NCBI GenBank assembly: GCA_029721515.1
Contig: CM056558.1
Span: 17,577,240 to 17,641,239, forward strand
Source of the DNA: Synanceia verrucosa
Lineage: Eukaryota; Chordata; Actinopteri; Perciformes; Synanceiidae
DNA length: 64,000 nucleotides
Direction of reading: 5' to 3'
How positions within the stretch are numbered: the stretch's first letter is position 1; the number at the start of each line of letters is the position of its first letter. The notes under the pieces are model-generated. The model was not told where the DNA came from. It saw nothing but the letters and a program-made list of their open reading frames with translations, and made no database searches. This document shows, one piece after another, positions 1-9,459 of this stretch. A program made the translations under genes and the position numbers.

Positions 1-962
1 TCATTGAGATGGTTACTGGTTCTTGTTCTGGGAGGCTGCTGTGGTCAGTTCTCAGGTCCACTAGCCATTGGGCATAGGTGTTGTGTGATGCCTCTCTTTC
101 CCCAGATGCTCTTCCAGTATCTTTCCATCTCACCTCTTGGTGGGCCTGGGCTGATGTTACTTCCCTGCCATTGAGAGTACACCTTGGCCGGGTGAGTGGA
201 GAACATCTTGTTTACTCTCCTAGCCTCTACCTCCTTGGTGTATCTCTTAAGCCGAGAGGCCAGAGCTCTTAGTCTCTGTTTGGCAGTTTTGAGTGCTTCA
301 GGTATGGGCAGCTTATTGTATTTCCTGGGTACCCCTTTATTCACCATTTTCCCTTTTTGCATCTCTGTTAGCTGGCTAACTTCTCTCTGTGTTGCCTTTA
401 TCTTGGCCTCCAAATGTCTCTTCCATGGAGGGTACTGCCTCCTGCCAAGGGTACTGATCCAAGCATCTCAAGGAGTACTGTTGCTGTACTGTGTATCAAC
501 TTATTGGTCTCAGTGATGGTCCCAGTTGGGATTGTTCTTACTGCAGCATTCACATCTTCTAGCAGATCTTCTGAAGGTACTTGACAATTCAGCTTTGGTA
601 GTTGTCAGATGCTCCAGGTTTCCAGTTGGTTCACGATCATCCTTCTCAGGTCAGCAGCTCTTGTATCGATCTCTAGTTGTGATAGCAGTTTTCGGTTACG
701 GGTGTTGGAACACTGGGCTAACGGCTGTTTCTTTGTTAACCTCGATTGTGGGTTTCGAAGCATCCATAGGTCCCACATTTGTGCCATATATCCCCTCTCT
801 CTGGGCTTGCTTGTATAGTAGCATTCCAACAATTCTGTATTCTCTGCCCTCGTCCATGTATGTTTTGTTCCAGTAGCCCATTTCTCATCAGATTGCCCTG
901 GTTCCCTAGCATCTGAAGCGGACCTTGTTAACCCGGGCAACGTCCGAGCCGGTATGACTCTG
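1..962 (-). pseudogene. Broken non-LTR (LINE) retrotransposon, N-terminal part
   Basis: Read on the minus strand, this encodes the N-terminal part of a fish non-LTR retrotransposon protein that I recognise from memory as the kind often annotated R2-like; the clade is uncertain. A first block (940 to 608) has a tryptophan-based, Myb/SANT-like stretch (HTWTRAENTELL) that probably binds DNA. A second block (about 440 to 100) has the basic linker (LKTAKQRLRALASRLKRYTK) and the segment YWKSIW that precede the reverse transcriptase. That enzyme would lie beyond the left edge. Three lesions are visible. A TGA at 607-605 follows TWSI, with similarity continuing in the same frame. A frame change lies between about 463 and 445. 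Another lies near 100, in the run GGGGAAA, after which the frame reading EASHN resumes to the edge. The element is therefore dead. Its 5' end lies near 960-1000. Confidence 0.8.
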
Positions 963-1094
963 TCAGTATTGTATCGCTCATACTGAGGTAGGCTGGTGTA
1001 GCATTAGGGTGCAGGTGAACCTTTCAGGTGGCAACACTTTTTCTGAACCTTTGAAGGAGACAGACACACTGTAATCGACAGAGTTTTCTAGTAT

Positions 1095-1106
1095 CTTTAT
1101 ATATAC
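1095..1106 (+). promoter_or_regulatory. Candidate TATA box before the coiled-coil ORF
   Basis: The sequence CTTTATATATAC lies about 43 bases before the ATG at 1149. That would place a transcription start near 1125-1135 with a very short 5' leader. The ATG has A at -3, which is acceptable initiation context. The box sits in the roughly 190-base gap between the 5' end of the minus-strand retrotransposon and this ORF, so the two are head to head. TATA-like strings are common in AT-rich DNA, so this is only a candidate. Confidence 0.35.
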
Positions 1107-1148
1107 TACAGCCCAGTATTACTGTGTATAATTTACTAAGAGTCAAAG

Positions 1149-2402
1149 ATGAGTGGAAACAACAGTAGGCATCATGCAGAGGGGTCATCTGATGGACTCA
1201 ATCATAATGATTATAACGTTGTGGAGGAGAGTCTGGAGACCCTAAACCAGCGGCTCAAAGCTCAGACTCTGCAGATCCACGCAATCAAAAGGAAGCTTGA
1301 AGAATGGGAGCGTTTGGATGTCAAATGTGAGAGGATGAAGGCAGAGGAAAAGGCTGCCCGGAAGCAACACAAATCCCCGCAGAGGTCAGTGAGGGAGCTT
1401 CTTGATGTGGTCAAGAACCACATCACTGTTGATGCTCTCTACCAACAGGCAAAAGCAGGGAACAAGAAGCTGGAGAATGAGTCTGAAGCTCTGCAAAAAC
1501 AACTTGTGGACCTGAGGAGGAATGCTCAGGCAGCTATACACGTGCAGCAAGCATATGATGATGAGATACAAAGGCAGGAGAAGCTGAAGAAAAAGGTGGA
1601 GCATTTGCAGCAGGAGGTGTCTCATCAGAACAACGTGAGGGCTGAGTGCACGAGAAACAAACAGGACATTGAGGAAATGAAACGTCAGAATGAAAGCCTA
1701 ATGAAAGATAGGCTGCAGCTCCTGAAGAGGCTGGAGGAGGGCAAAGAGTTTAAGGAGAATTATGATTCTTTAAAAGCTCAGAAAGAGGAGTTGATGGAGA
1801 TTTGCAAAACTCTAAATTCTGACATTGAAAAGATTCAAACAGCCCTCCAGGAAATGATGGCGGAAAAGGACGTCATGATCGGCACAAATGCTGCCCTACG
1901 AGATGAGATGCAGCAGCTGAAGGAGAGACAGCACCAGGTCAACGCTGCGCAGGAAGCCTATAACGCAGTGAAGGCTCAGGAAGTCGCGTTTCGTGAGGAG
2001 AATGAGGCTTTGCAGCGTGAGATCCAGGCATTGAGAGAAGACCTTCACAAGGAGAGACCTTTGCATGAAGCCATAATCTCTCAAAACAAAACCATCATGC
2101 TGCAGCTCAACGAAAGGCGGCAGCACGTCCAAACTCTGGAGGAGCTGAATAAAACCACCAGGGCTGAAAGGGAGGAATTCCTAGAGCAGAACGGAGCTCT
2201 GGAGCGACAGATACTGGAGCTGTACACATCCCTGGAGAAAGAAAAGTTATTAAACGATGACCTGAACCACCATAATGATGTCCTGGAAGAAGAGAGGCTT
2301 CGGCTCCAGATGAAGCAGCGCCATGTCAAGGTTCTGGAGGACTTGTGCAACGATGCCAGGGCCGAGGAAGAGCAACTCACCCTGGAGAATGAGGCTCTAT
2401 GA
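1149..2402 (+). CDS. Intronless coiled-coil protein, 417 aa (family not recognised)
   Basis: This is by far the longest open frame in the window, and base composition here is clearly more GC-rich than the flanks. The product is highly charged (E, K, Q, R, L), with a short polar N-terminus (about residues 1-25) and then almost continuous heptad-like coiled coil to the end. There is no signal peptide, membrane span or catalytic motif, so a structural or scaffolding role is likely but not shown. The C-terminal half contains related blocks of about 63-66 residues (nine heptads), marked by EENEALQREI near residue 282, EQNGALERQI near 345 and LENEAL at the end. The frame stops at TGA (2400-2402) exactly where the next block should read EAL-x-REI, and similarity continues beyond, so the stop is probably a mutation truncating a longer protein. 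The absence of introns suggests a retrocopy or a single-exon gene. Whether it is expressed cannot be told. Confidence 0.6.
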   Translation: MSGNNSRHHAEGSSDGLNHNDYNVVEESLETLNQRLKAQTLQIHAIKRKLEEWERLDVKCERMKAEEKAARKQHKSPQRSVRELLDVVKNHITVDALYQQAKAGNKKLENESEALQKQLVDLRRNAQAAIHVQQAYDDEIQRQEKLKKKVEHLQQEVSHQNNVRAECTRNKQDIEEMKRQNESLMKDRLQLLKRLEEGKEFKENYDSLKAQKEELMEICKTLNSDIEKIQTALQEMMAEKDVMIGTNAALRDEMQQLKERQHQVNAAQEAYNAVKAQEVAFREENEALQREIQALREDLHKERPLHEAIISQNKTIMLQLNERRQHVQTLEELNKTTRAEREEFLEQNGALERQILELYTSLEKEKLLNDDLNHHNDVLEEERLRLQMKQRHVKVLEDLCNDARAEEEQLTLENEAL

Positions 2403-2768
2403 CGAGAGATCAGGGAGCTGTGCAAAAACCTCCAGGATGAATACACTCTGAGGGAAAAGACCAGCAAAAATAAAACCACAGCTCATGACCTTGGCCGTGA
2501 AAATGAGGCCCCGAAGCAGGAACTCCAGATTGTGAACAATAAATGCATCCAGGTAAAGAACTTCTCCGTCATTGACCAGCAAACTTTGGATGGCACGGAT
2601 GGAAATTGACAATCTGAGGGACAAACTCCATCAGGTCAAGCGAGAGCTCACATTTCCAAAAGTCTTTGAGGAAACCTACCTGGCACTGAAGGCTGATGAG
2701 GCAACATTGCGAGAAGAAAACCAGATCCCAAGTCAAACTCACGGTGGCATCGGGTTTTTGAAAACATT
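2403..2768 (+). pseudogene. Decayed downstream continuation of the coiled-coil ORF
   Basis: Directly after the TGA at 2400-2402 the same frame continues as REIRELCKNLQDEYTLRE and on to KQELQIVNN and KCIQVKNF, clearly the next coiled-coil block, before ending at a stop at 2608-2610. From about 2590 the coiled coil resumes in the next frame (MARMEIDNLRDKLHQVKREL), then FEETYLALKADEATLREEN, up to about 2730. So at least one stop and one frame change (between about 2557 and 2600) separate this from the intact ORF. After 2730 the heptad character is lost and the frame runs into a 27-bp tandem repeat. No poly-A tail or target-site duplication marks a retrocopy end. A CAG-GTAAAG donor-like site at 2548-2556 would not rescue the earlier stop. 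Confidence 0.6.
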
Positions 2769-3010
2769 GGTTTCTGGGCATGAATCAGATGATCTGTTTT
2801 CTGGATGTGAATCAGATGATCTGTTTTCTGGATGTGAATCAGATGATCTGGTTTCTGGGTGTGAATCAGATGATCTGGGTTGTGTCTTAATCAAATGATC
2901 TGGTTTGTGTCTTAATCAGATGATCTGGTTTGTGTCTTAATCAGATGATCTGGTTTCTGGGTGTTAGTCAGGTGACCTGGTTTCTGGGTGTTAGTCAGGT
3001 GATCTGGTTT
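2769..3010 (+). repeat. 27-bp minisatellite, about nine copies, partly coding
   Basis: About nine head-to-tail copies of a unit related to TCTGGATGTGAATCAGATGA plus TCTGTTT. The first four copies and the last two are about 27 bp; the three middle copies are about 25 bp and carry TGTGTCTTAATC instead of TCTGGATGTGAATC. The first four remain in the open frame that follows the decayed coiled coil and encode the nonapeptide SGCESDDLF/V (SGHESDDLF in the first). The first 25-bp copy breaks this register and the frame stops at 2898. The last two copies share TTAGTCAGGTGA, so 3' copies have diverged as a group. Confidence 0.85.
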
Positions 3011-4150
3011 TCTTCCAGAAATGTTCGTTCGTATATTTTTGGGTTTTCCCCAGGAACTCCGGTTTCTCCCAACAGCAATAGCAATTAATTTAGTTTCTCC
3101 CATTATCAATGAACATGCTTAATTGCAATTATTTAATTAAATACTCAAAATAAAAAGAAATGTATGTTTTTGTAGGAGTCAAATGTAAATTTCTAAATGT
3201 GTCAGTAAAAATAATGAATAAATAAATAAATAAATAAATCTAGCTGTTGATGAGGTGCATGTTCCTTTGTGTACACAAACTACTGAATGACTCAAAGTGA
3301 CTCAGTTGAAATGTTCTGCAGATTAAACTTAGCTACAAAAAGGCATATTAAACTTTTAACCATCAGAAAAATGTTACTTTACAATTTAACAAAACCAAAA
3401 TCCCTTTTATAAACAATGTACATCATAAACCATGGCTTTTCAGATGTTCACGTGTCTATAAAACTGTTAACAAGCAAGTTACTAAATACATTTCATCACA
3501 TCCAGTGTGCCTGTCCACACAAATACAGACCTAAAGTAGAACACGGTGGTTAGCATTACATACTGTCGCTAGTATTATGTAGGGTAGTTAGCATTGCATG
3601 TGGTAGCAAGCATCATAAGGGAGCTACTATCGCATACGGTAGTGACCAACAATTGATGAAGAAGTGATGTTAAATCTTCACAAATATTTGGATTGTCCTG
3701 GTTTTCCAGGATGCGTGGGAACCCTGCAAAGCCAAATTTCTTTACTTACTTGCTTCTCTAAAACTAGTCAAATTTAAATGTATTCTCTAACAATACAGTA
3801 CACCTTTTTAATTTTAGGACATGATAATAGTTAAACGCTCAGCGAAATGGGAGGCATGGGAACGAGGGAAAGGTCAGTTTTTCAGAAGGAGTATATGCAA
3901 TCAATAATGTTGTGCAGTGATGTCATTAGGCTTATTTCAGGGGGCCTCGCTGAAATATTCTTAAGCCCTCCCAATAATTTGTTTTATTTTTATTTTACTT
4001 TTTTTTTTTTTTTTTTTAACCACCCACTAACTTTAAATTGCAAATAGTGAACCTTTAACACTTAGAAGTCTTTTACTGAAAATAGTTTTAGGTGAGAGTG
4101 ATATCTTGAAATGAGAATTAGACAGGAGGTGATCAGCCTACCTTTAAATA
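3011..4150. other. No gene seen; simple repeats only
   Basis: AT-rich DNA without a convincing ORF. It holds an (AATA)n microsatellite at about 3217-3239, a poly-T run at 3999-4017, and AATAAA strings near 3150 and 3217 that could act as polyadenylation signals for a transcript from the coiled-coil ORF. Bases 3546-3645 have a vague 20-bp periodicity around GTTAGCATTACAT and GTTAGCATTGCAT, possibly a worn minisatellite. Confidence 0.5.
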
Positions 4151-4151
4151 T

Positions 4152-4385
4152 GGCTGTAGCTCAGTTGGTAGAGTGGTCGTCCCTGAACCACAGGGTTACA
4201 GGTTTGATCCCCTGCCCCTGCTGTCTGCTGTCTAAGTGTCCTTGAGCAAGGCACTAAACCCTGTTGCTACCCGGTTGCCTTACCTGGCAGCCCACCGCTC
4301 CCTGAAGTGTTGGTTAAATGCAGAAGACAAATTTCATGTTTGTATGTACAGTATGTGACAAATACAGATAATTATTATGATTTGC
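4152..4385 (+). mobile_element. tRNA-derived SINE, intact-looking copy
   Basis: The 5' head is tRNA-like: an RNA polymerase III A box (TAGCTCAGTTGG, 4157-4168, a full match to TRGCNNAGYNGG) and a B box (GGTTTGATCCC, 4201-4211, one change from consensus). The body carries the phrase GTCCTTGAGCAAGGCAC (4239-4255) that I know from many fish SINEs, then the body segment GGTTAAATGCAGAAGACAAA and a variable AT-rich 3' tail near 4350-4385. It moves through LINE-supplied reverse transcriptase. A second copy of the family lies at about 39.88-40.29 kb. The ends are approximate and no clear target-site duplication was found. Confidence 0.85.
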
Positions 4386-4589
4386 AGCTTCATAATTTGG
4401 TAAGCCATACCAAAAAAAAGAAGAAGAAAAAAACACACACAGGCCAGTAACCTTGTTCATGGATAAAAGCATGACAAACTAACATGCATATAAAACATTC
4501 AGGGTAAAAAGTAGTATCCTCTAATGACTATCTATGTATGAAGGGGGCGTACATTATTATTTTTTTTTTAATTCCTGTTTGACAGATGA

Positions 4590-4915
4590 AAGGAACACTG
4601 ATTAATTGGTCTCTCTGATGCTACTTTTAATGAACAGCGAGGTCTGACCGTTGGGGGCAAATTAGCTTGATACTCTTTTTGCAGAACAGAATTAATGAAA
4701 CCCCTATGGATTACGCTGAAGTGTGCCGTGCAGTTAGAATACATTGCACTAGAAGCAACTATTCCAATATTTGCCTGAACAGAGGGTGTAAAGGTTCAAT
4801 AGTTAGCCCTTGTAACGCAGTAAAGCTCCCATTAATGAGATTATCAGGCACTAATGAAACTCTAGCAAACCATAACAACTTGAACATCAGACCACACAAT
4901 TCTGGATAAGGGGGA
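4590..4915. promoter_or_regulatory. Candidate conserved non-coding (enhancer-like) element
   Basis: This stretch is less monotonous than its surroundings and rich in homeodomain-type cores: ATTAATTGG, TTTTAATGA, AATTAATGAA, ATTAATGAGA and CACTAATGAA. It sits between a SINE and a retroelement tail. Such clusters are typical of vertebrate developmental enhancers, but no alignment was possible. An 80-codon open frame crosses it but has no recognisable protein character. Confidence 0.25.
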
Positions 4916-4919
4916 GTTT

Positions 4920-5089
4920 TTTCATGTGAGCTCTGACTTGCAGCAAAATATATATTTACTACATATATATATTAACTTCATAATTACAGTCATTGCACAC
5001 TTATTTTCACATCAACTAAACCATACAAATGTCTATGGGAATTTCTCTGAGATGAATAAAGTATCTATCTATCTAGCTATCTATCTATA
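4920..5089 (+). mobile_element. Retroelement 3' tail ending in (TATC)n
   Basis: The end of this segment reads GGGAATTTCTCTGAGATGAA then TAAAGTATCTATC and a TATC microsatellite (5062-5089). From memory this is the typical 3' end of a fish non-LTR retrotransposon, which normally reads AATTTCCCTCAGGGATCAAT followed by AAAGTATCTATC. Only the tail is recognisable; the 5' limit is a guess. A much shorter fragment of the same type (TTTCCCCATTGAGGGATTAA) lies at about 9804-9823. Confidence 0.55.
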
Positions 5090-7970
5090 AAGAATCCTTT
5101 TAACCTCTCAGCCCATCAGAACGAGTGAGAGATTGATGCAAGGCTTAAAGAACATGTTTTCACAAGCGGCAAACTGACAGAAACTGCAGTTCGTTAAATA
5201 GCAAAGTCAATCCCTATAGAAACTAATTTTAAAATGTCTACCTTTAAAGCATGAATAAGTTTATAATCAGATACAAAAGCAGCGTTTATCTCTTTAGCTG
5301 ATGGGAGAAATTGTATATAAATTACTTGTTTAATTTTATTACTCGATAATGCTTTGAGTGACAGCAGTGTGCCATACCTGGTCATGACTCAACTACATCA
5401 AAGATCCACCTCTTTGCCCATTTTTTGGATTAGCCATGAGTTAGGGTGTATCATCACTTCTAGGATGGCAATAGATGGAGCCACCCGCTTGGAGTTTTAA
5501 TTCACAACAGCTCTTAAAACTATGTCCATATTTTCACAGTCTGTGGTTTTCAGATCAGAGTCAGCAAAGCACAGCGTGTCCTCAGCAGCACTTCACAGCA
5601 GCTCTGGTGTTTGTCAAACTCTGCAGGAGAAGAGGTGTGATGCAGAGGACAATATCCAAAACGGAGAAAGTGGGTATCAAACTTTCACTCACAACGTATT
5701 TGTTTTCTGCACAACACTGTAACTGCCTGTATCAACTAAGTCAACTTGATGATAATGTGTTAAAAGATTGCTTTTATTTACAAATCAAGCAGAAACTGCA
5801 AAACATTAACATTCATTTTGAGTCATGTTCCTGATGTCCTGATAAATGTAGGTTCCATTTAATTAATTTTTGCTTCAGTTTTGGTCCCCACCAATTCCTG
5901 AGCAAAATATACTGCATAATAGAGTTGCAGGCTGTCAAACCAAATTAAATATAGCTACCAAACCCTAGAACACTTCCTGGACTGGGGGAAAAAACATCCT
6001 AATGAACATAATCCAGGCATTATGCAAATTAATTTAGGAGTATAAAAACCTAACATTTATGGCCGTACCAGAACACAAATGCTAAACAACCTGTTTTTAT
6101 TATTATTATTATTATTGTTATTATTATTATTATTTCTGTTGTTTTATTTCCTGTATATTGTTGGAAGTCACACTATGTTAAAAGATATGAATAAAAAAAA
6201 AAAACTAAAAAAAAAAGACAATTCTGTCTCTTTTTGTAGCTTTACACGCTCCTTGTGAAAATATGAACAGGGATATTATACATTCTGGTAATGTTAAGTG
6301 TGTTTCAGCAGCACCAGATAGGGTCGACTGGAAAGAAATTATGCACCCAGGGCCACAGCAGTGGTGTCATGTCTGGTAGATTTGTTGTCACAGACTTAGA
6401 GGAACAATGTTTTTTAACACAAATGCAGCCATATGCTTTTTCTGACATTAAAAAGTTTACAATTCATGTGACATCCATCAAAAATGTTGGCTTCTGGTAC
6501 TTCACCACTTGATATTTAACTTAAACATGGTGTATGAACAGAAAGATTCCAATGCCCATAAGTCATTATGAAATGAACTGTGGTGTTTTCTCAACTGTCT
6601 TCTTTGTAGTGGCTATCACTGTGTGGGTGGAGGTGTGGAAGAGGTTCAGTTATGTCATCTTATGCTTTGTGGGAGGATATGACTCTTATGTTTTGATTTC
6701 CTCTCCTCATGTAGGCAGAAATAGTTGAGTTCAGAGGACATAACCCACTGGCAAAATTTAATTGAGACAAACTGCTTGAACGTGCTTTACCTCAATTGGG
6801 AATGCTAATCATTGGTTCAGATCCAAAGAAAAAGCCAACAATTGTTATTTATATTAGGTATCATTATTTTTTTATTATTATGTGTACAACCACAACATAT
6901 TCAGAACAGTTTCAGAACAAAACAATGAGAATGATGTGACAATGCACCTTTTGGTTTTAGCAGTGCATATGCCTACTTTTATGTATACTCTCTTGGTGCA
7001 GTGGTGCAATTAGCTAGCAATCAAGTAGCACATAAAGTCCCCTATATGGAACATAAAAGTGAATCTAAGCAGGTGGTAGTTAGAGCGGTGTGTCAGCAAA
7101 ACCTGCACGATTTCCATAGTTTGCAACAACAGCAGCATGTCTGGACAGACTGGCCATCCAAAGTTCAAACGGACTGACAATTCAGTGTGGTTCATTAAAT
7201 AATGTAAACATAAGTGATTCTGTATCATATAATTTTTTTTTTTTTGTCAAATTGGGATGATGATCCATATCTTGCAGAGAATTCCAATAACTTTGTAGAA
7301 CAGCACCTGCTAGTCCATACATCATATCCTGCAGGGTACAGTACCATTAATGCATGTGAGCCACCTGCCTTACAGCCTTAATTCCAGACAGACTATTAGC
7401 AGTTTTGACAACAGTACAGCGAGACACTTTGTGATGTCCATCGTTTGCAGTCTTTGGGGAATGCTAGCGGGCACTCAACTGGATCAGACCAATAGACCGC
7501 AGCCGGCAAATGCTTCCTGATTCAACTTACATAGCTCATTGATGATGACATGTTTCATTTTCATGGTGCGAGGAAATCCTGAAGATGCCTTTCGACTTAT
7601 ATTTTGAAAAATAGGGCCTTTGGTAGAGAACACCAGCTCCTTACATAAAGCTCTGGCACATTCACAAATCCCAGCAGTGAGGTTGCACTTTCATTTGTGC
7701 CGAGTCTTGCATCCTCCTGGCAGTTACCAGACCACATTTTATCTGTGGGGGTATGTGACTTAATACATCTGAGAGGGTATATCTATGTGTTTTTGTCGGA
7801 GCCTCCCCAGTATACATTTTATAGCTTGGAGAAGTTGAAAGCGGAGGAGAGCTCAGTACCCTGTAGATACCATATTTAATAGCTGGGTGCTCCATGTGAC
7901 ATTGCAGAGGGGAAATTCACACTGAGGGCTGTCATATGGTGTGTGGATATGGCGTCCATAAACCCTGAGG
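5090..7970. other. No gene seen
   Basis: AT-rich DNA with scattered short open frames of low-complexity composition. It includes a (TTA)n microsatellite (listed separately), two A-runs at about 6193-6217 and a poly-T at about 7232-7244. No splice-consistent exon, RNA gene or recognisable transposon was found. Confidence 0.5.
6097..6134. repeat. (TTA)n microsatellite
   Basis: A run of about twelve TTA/ATT units with a single interruption (TTGTTA near 6116). Confidence 0.95.
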
Positions 7971-7974
7971 GTCT

Positions 7975-8150
7975 AAGAGTGATAAAATCCTGTTTTGTTG
8001 TATTGCAAGGGAGAATTCTCCCATTAACTTTGGTTTGATTGCATACAAATATGGCACGCAGGAGGCAGAGTGCTTGTTTCCAAAAAAATCCCTGGCCGAG
8101 CGCTGCTATTAACTGCTGCCAAGTGAGGTAGGTTACATGGCTGGGAGCTG
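7975..8150. promoter_or_regulatory. Candidate enhancer-like element with 14-bp palindrome
   Basis: It contains a perfect 14-bp palindrome GGGAGAATTCTCCC (8009-8022), followed within about 10 bases by CTTTGGTTTGATTGCATACA, which joins a Sox-like CTTTGG core and a POU-like GCATACAAAT site. The block then continues with non-repetitive sequence of balanced composition. Read together this resembles a conserved regulatory element, but conservation was not tested. Confidence 0.25.
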
Positions 8151-9270
8151 CACAGCCTCAGCTATGGATGGCAGCCTGCAAAGACTACTGTCTGGTGCCA
8201 GGGTTACGGGTATGTAAAGGGAGGCAAATGTGCCCATTACACCCAAATAACCTTCCTCACCAACCGAGTGAGACCTGCTGCTCGTACCTACACTTTGTCA
8301 CTGTCTTTCCTTCATTTGAATGTGCTCCTGCCCCCTACACCTTTCAGCTGCTTTCTGTTTATCACACTGATACACTTACTTACTAAGAATATAAACACAT
8401 TGACTCACACACAAATCCGTCCCATGCTGTCCAGACAAATCAACAGTTGGAGCCAGAGGCTTGCTGCCCATCTGGTCGGCCGCTTCCAGCAGGGTCCCAG
8501 CATGCAAAAAGAGACTGAGAGGCTTCTAATCCCCATCCAGCCTAAGAACTAGAGGGTTTTGATAGTTTCCCCCCCATCAAAGTCAAGGACGGTGAGTACA
8601 ACTCTGCCACAGCCAAGGTCACTAAACTCTGTAATCTCTCTCCCTCTCATTCATGGTTTTTCTCACTCATTCTCTCTCTGTCTCACACTCACCCACACAC
8701 CTCTTGCTTTTTCCCTCTTAGTCACATAGTGGGCTACATATACTGTGGAGGTTTGATTGTACCAAATTCTGGGGGAAAGGCCTGCGTTGCAGACACAGCA
8801 GCTGATGTACTGTACTCCACAGTGATTAGTGTGAGGCCAGCTCCCTACAATTGTCAAGCCAGGGGCAGAGAAACCTGGAAAATGTTTCCCCTTGAATGTT
8901 GGAGCAGATTGCAAAGTGCACTTTAGAGCACTTTTTCATTCGTGGTGGAGTTGATTTGGCTCATATCAGAAGTTGTTATGGCTGCTGCACTTTTTCCACT
9001 GGCCTAGTTTGGATACAAGTCGATGAGTGAATCATAAACAAAGCTGTGTTGTCAAGATGATAGGGCTTTTATAATTAAATGTAATTTTGTGTTATCCAGA
9101 TTATCTCTGCCTGCTGGACTGGATGCACTGGCAAAATAAAACTCACACTGGCTTGCGCACTTTTTTTAATTTTGTAAAGGAAAAGCAAATATGAATGTAT
9201 CAGCAATTTTAGCAATGAACTTTATTGCATATAAGATTCACATTCTTCTTTGGAGGAGAGTTACTTGTTT
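8151..9270. other. No gene seen
   Basis: Slightly more GC-rich than average, with several overlapping short open frames, none resembling a known protein. CT-rich strings occur at about 8640-8710. No RNA gene or transposon end was recognised. Confidence 0.45.
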
Positions 9271-9273
9271 GTT

Positions 9274-9455
9274 AAGCTTTATTTATTCAGGGAAGGTTGG
9301 CTGGAGAGACACATTCATTTTCACCCTGCTACAGTACACAGCACTCACAACTGGGAGCTGAACACTATAGCCATTGTTTTCAGTAGCTGGCCAATGAACA
9401 GCTCCAGTGGAGCAGTGGGAGGTTAAATGCTTCGCTCAAGGGCACCTCGATCTTT
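9274..9455 (-). mobile_element. Old interspersed fish repeat (SINE/LINE-like)
   Basis: The segment begins CTTTATTTATTCAGGGAAGG and ends GAGGTTAAATGCTTCGCTCA then AGGGCACC. The latter is a worn reverse complement of the GTCCTTGAGCAAGGCAC motif found in the SINEs of this window, so the insertion is on the minus strand if it belongs to the same superfamily. I recognise the whole block as a common teleost repeat but cannot name the family. Confidence 0.5.
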
Positions 9456-9459
9456 GTTG

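Noticed and set aside
4152..4225. Functional tRNA gene
   Set aside because: A and B boxes are present but the sequence does not fold into a proper cloverleaf with a matching acceptor stem, and it continues into a SINE body.
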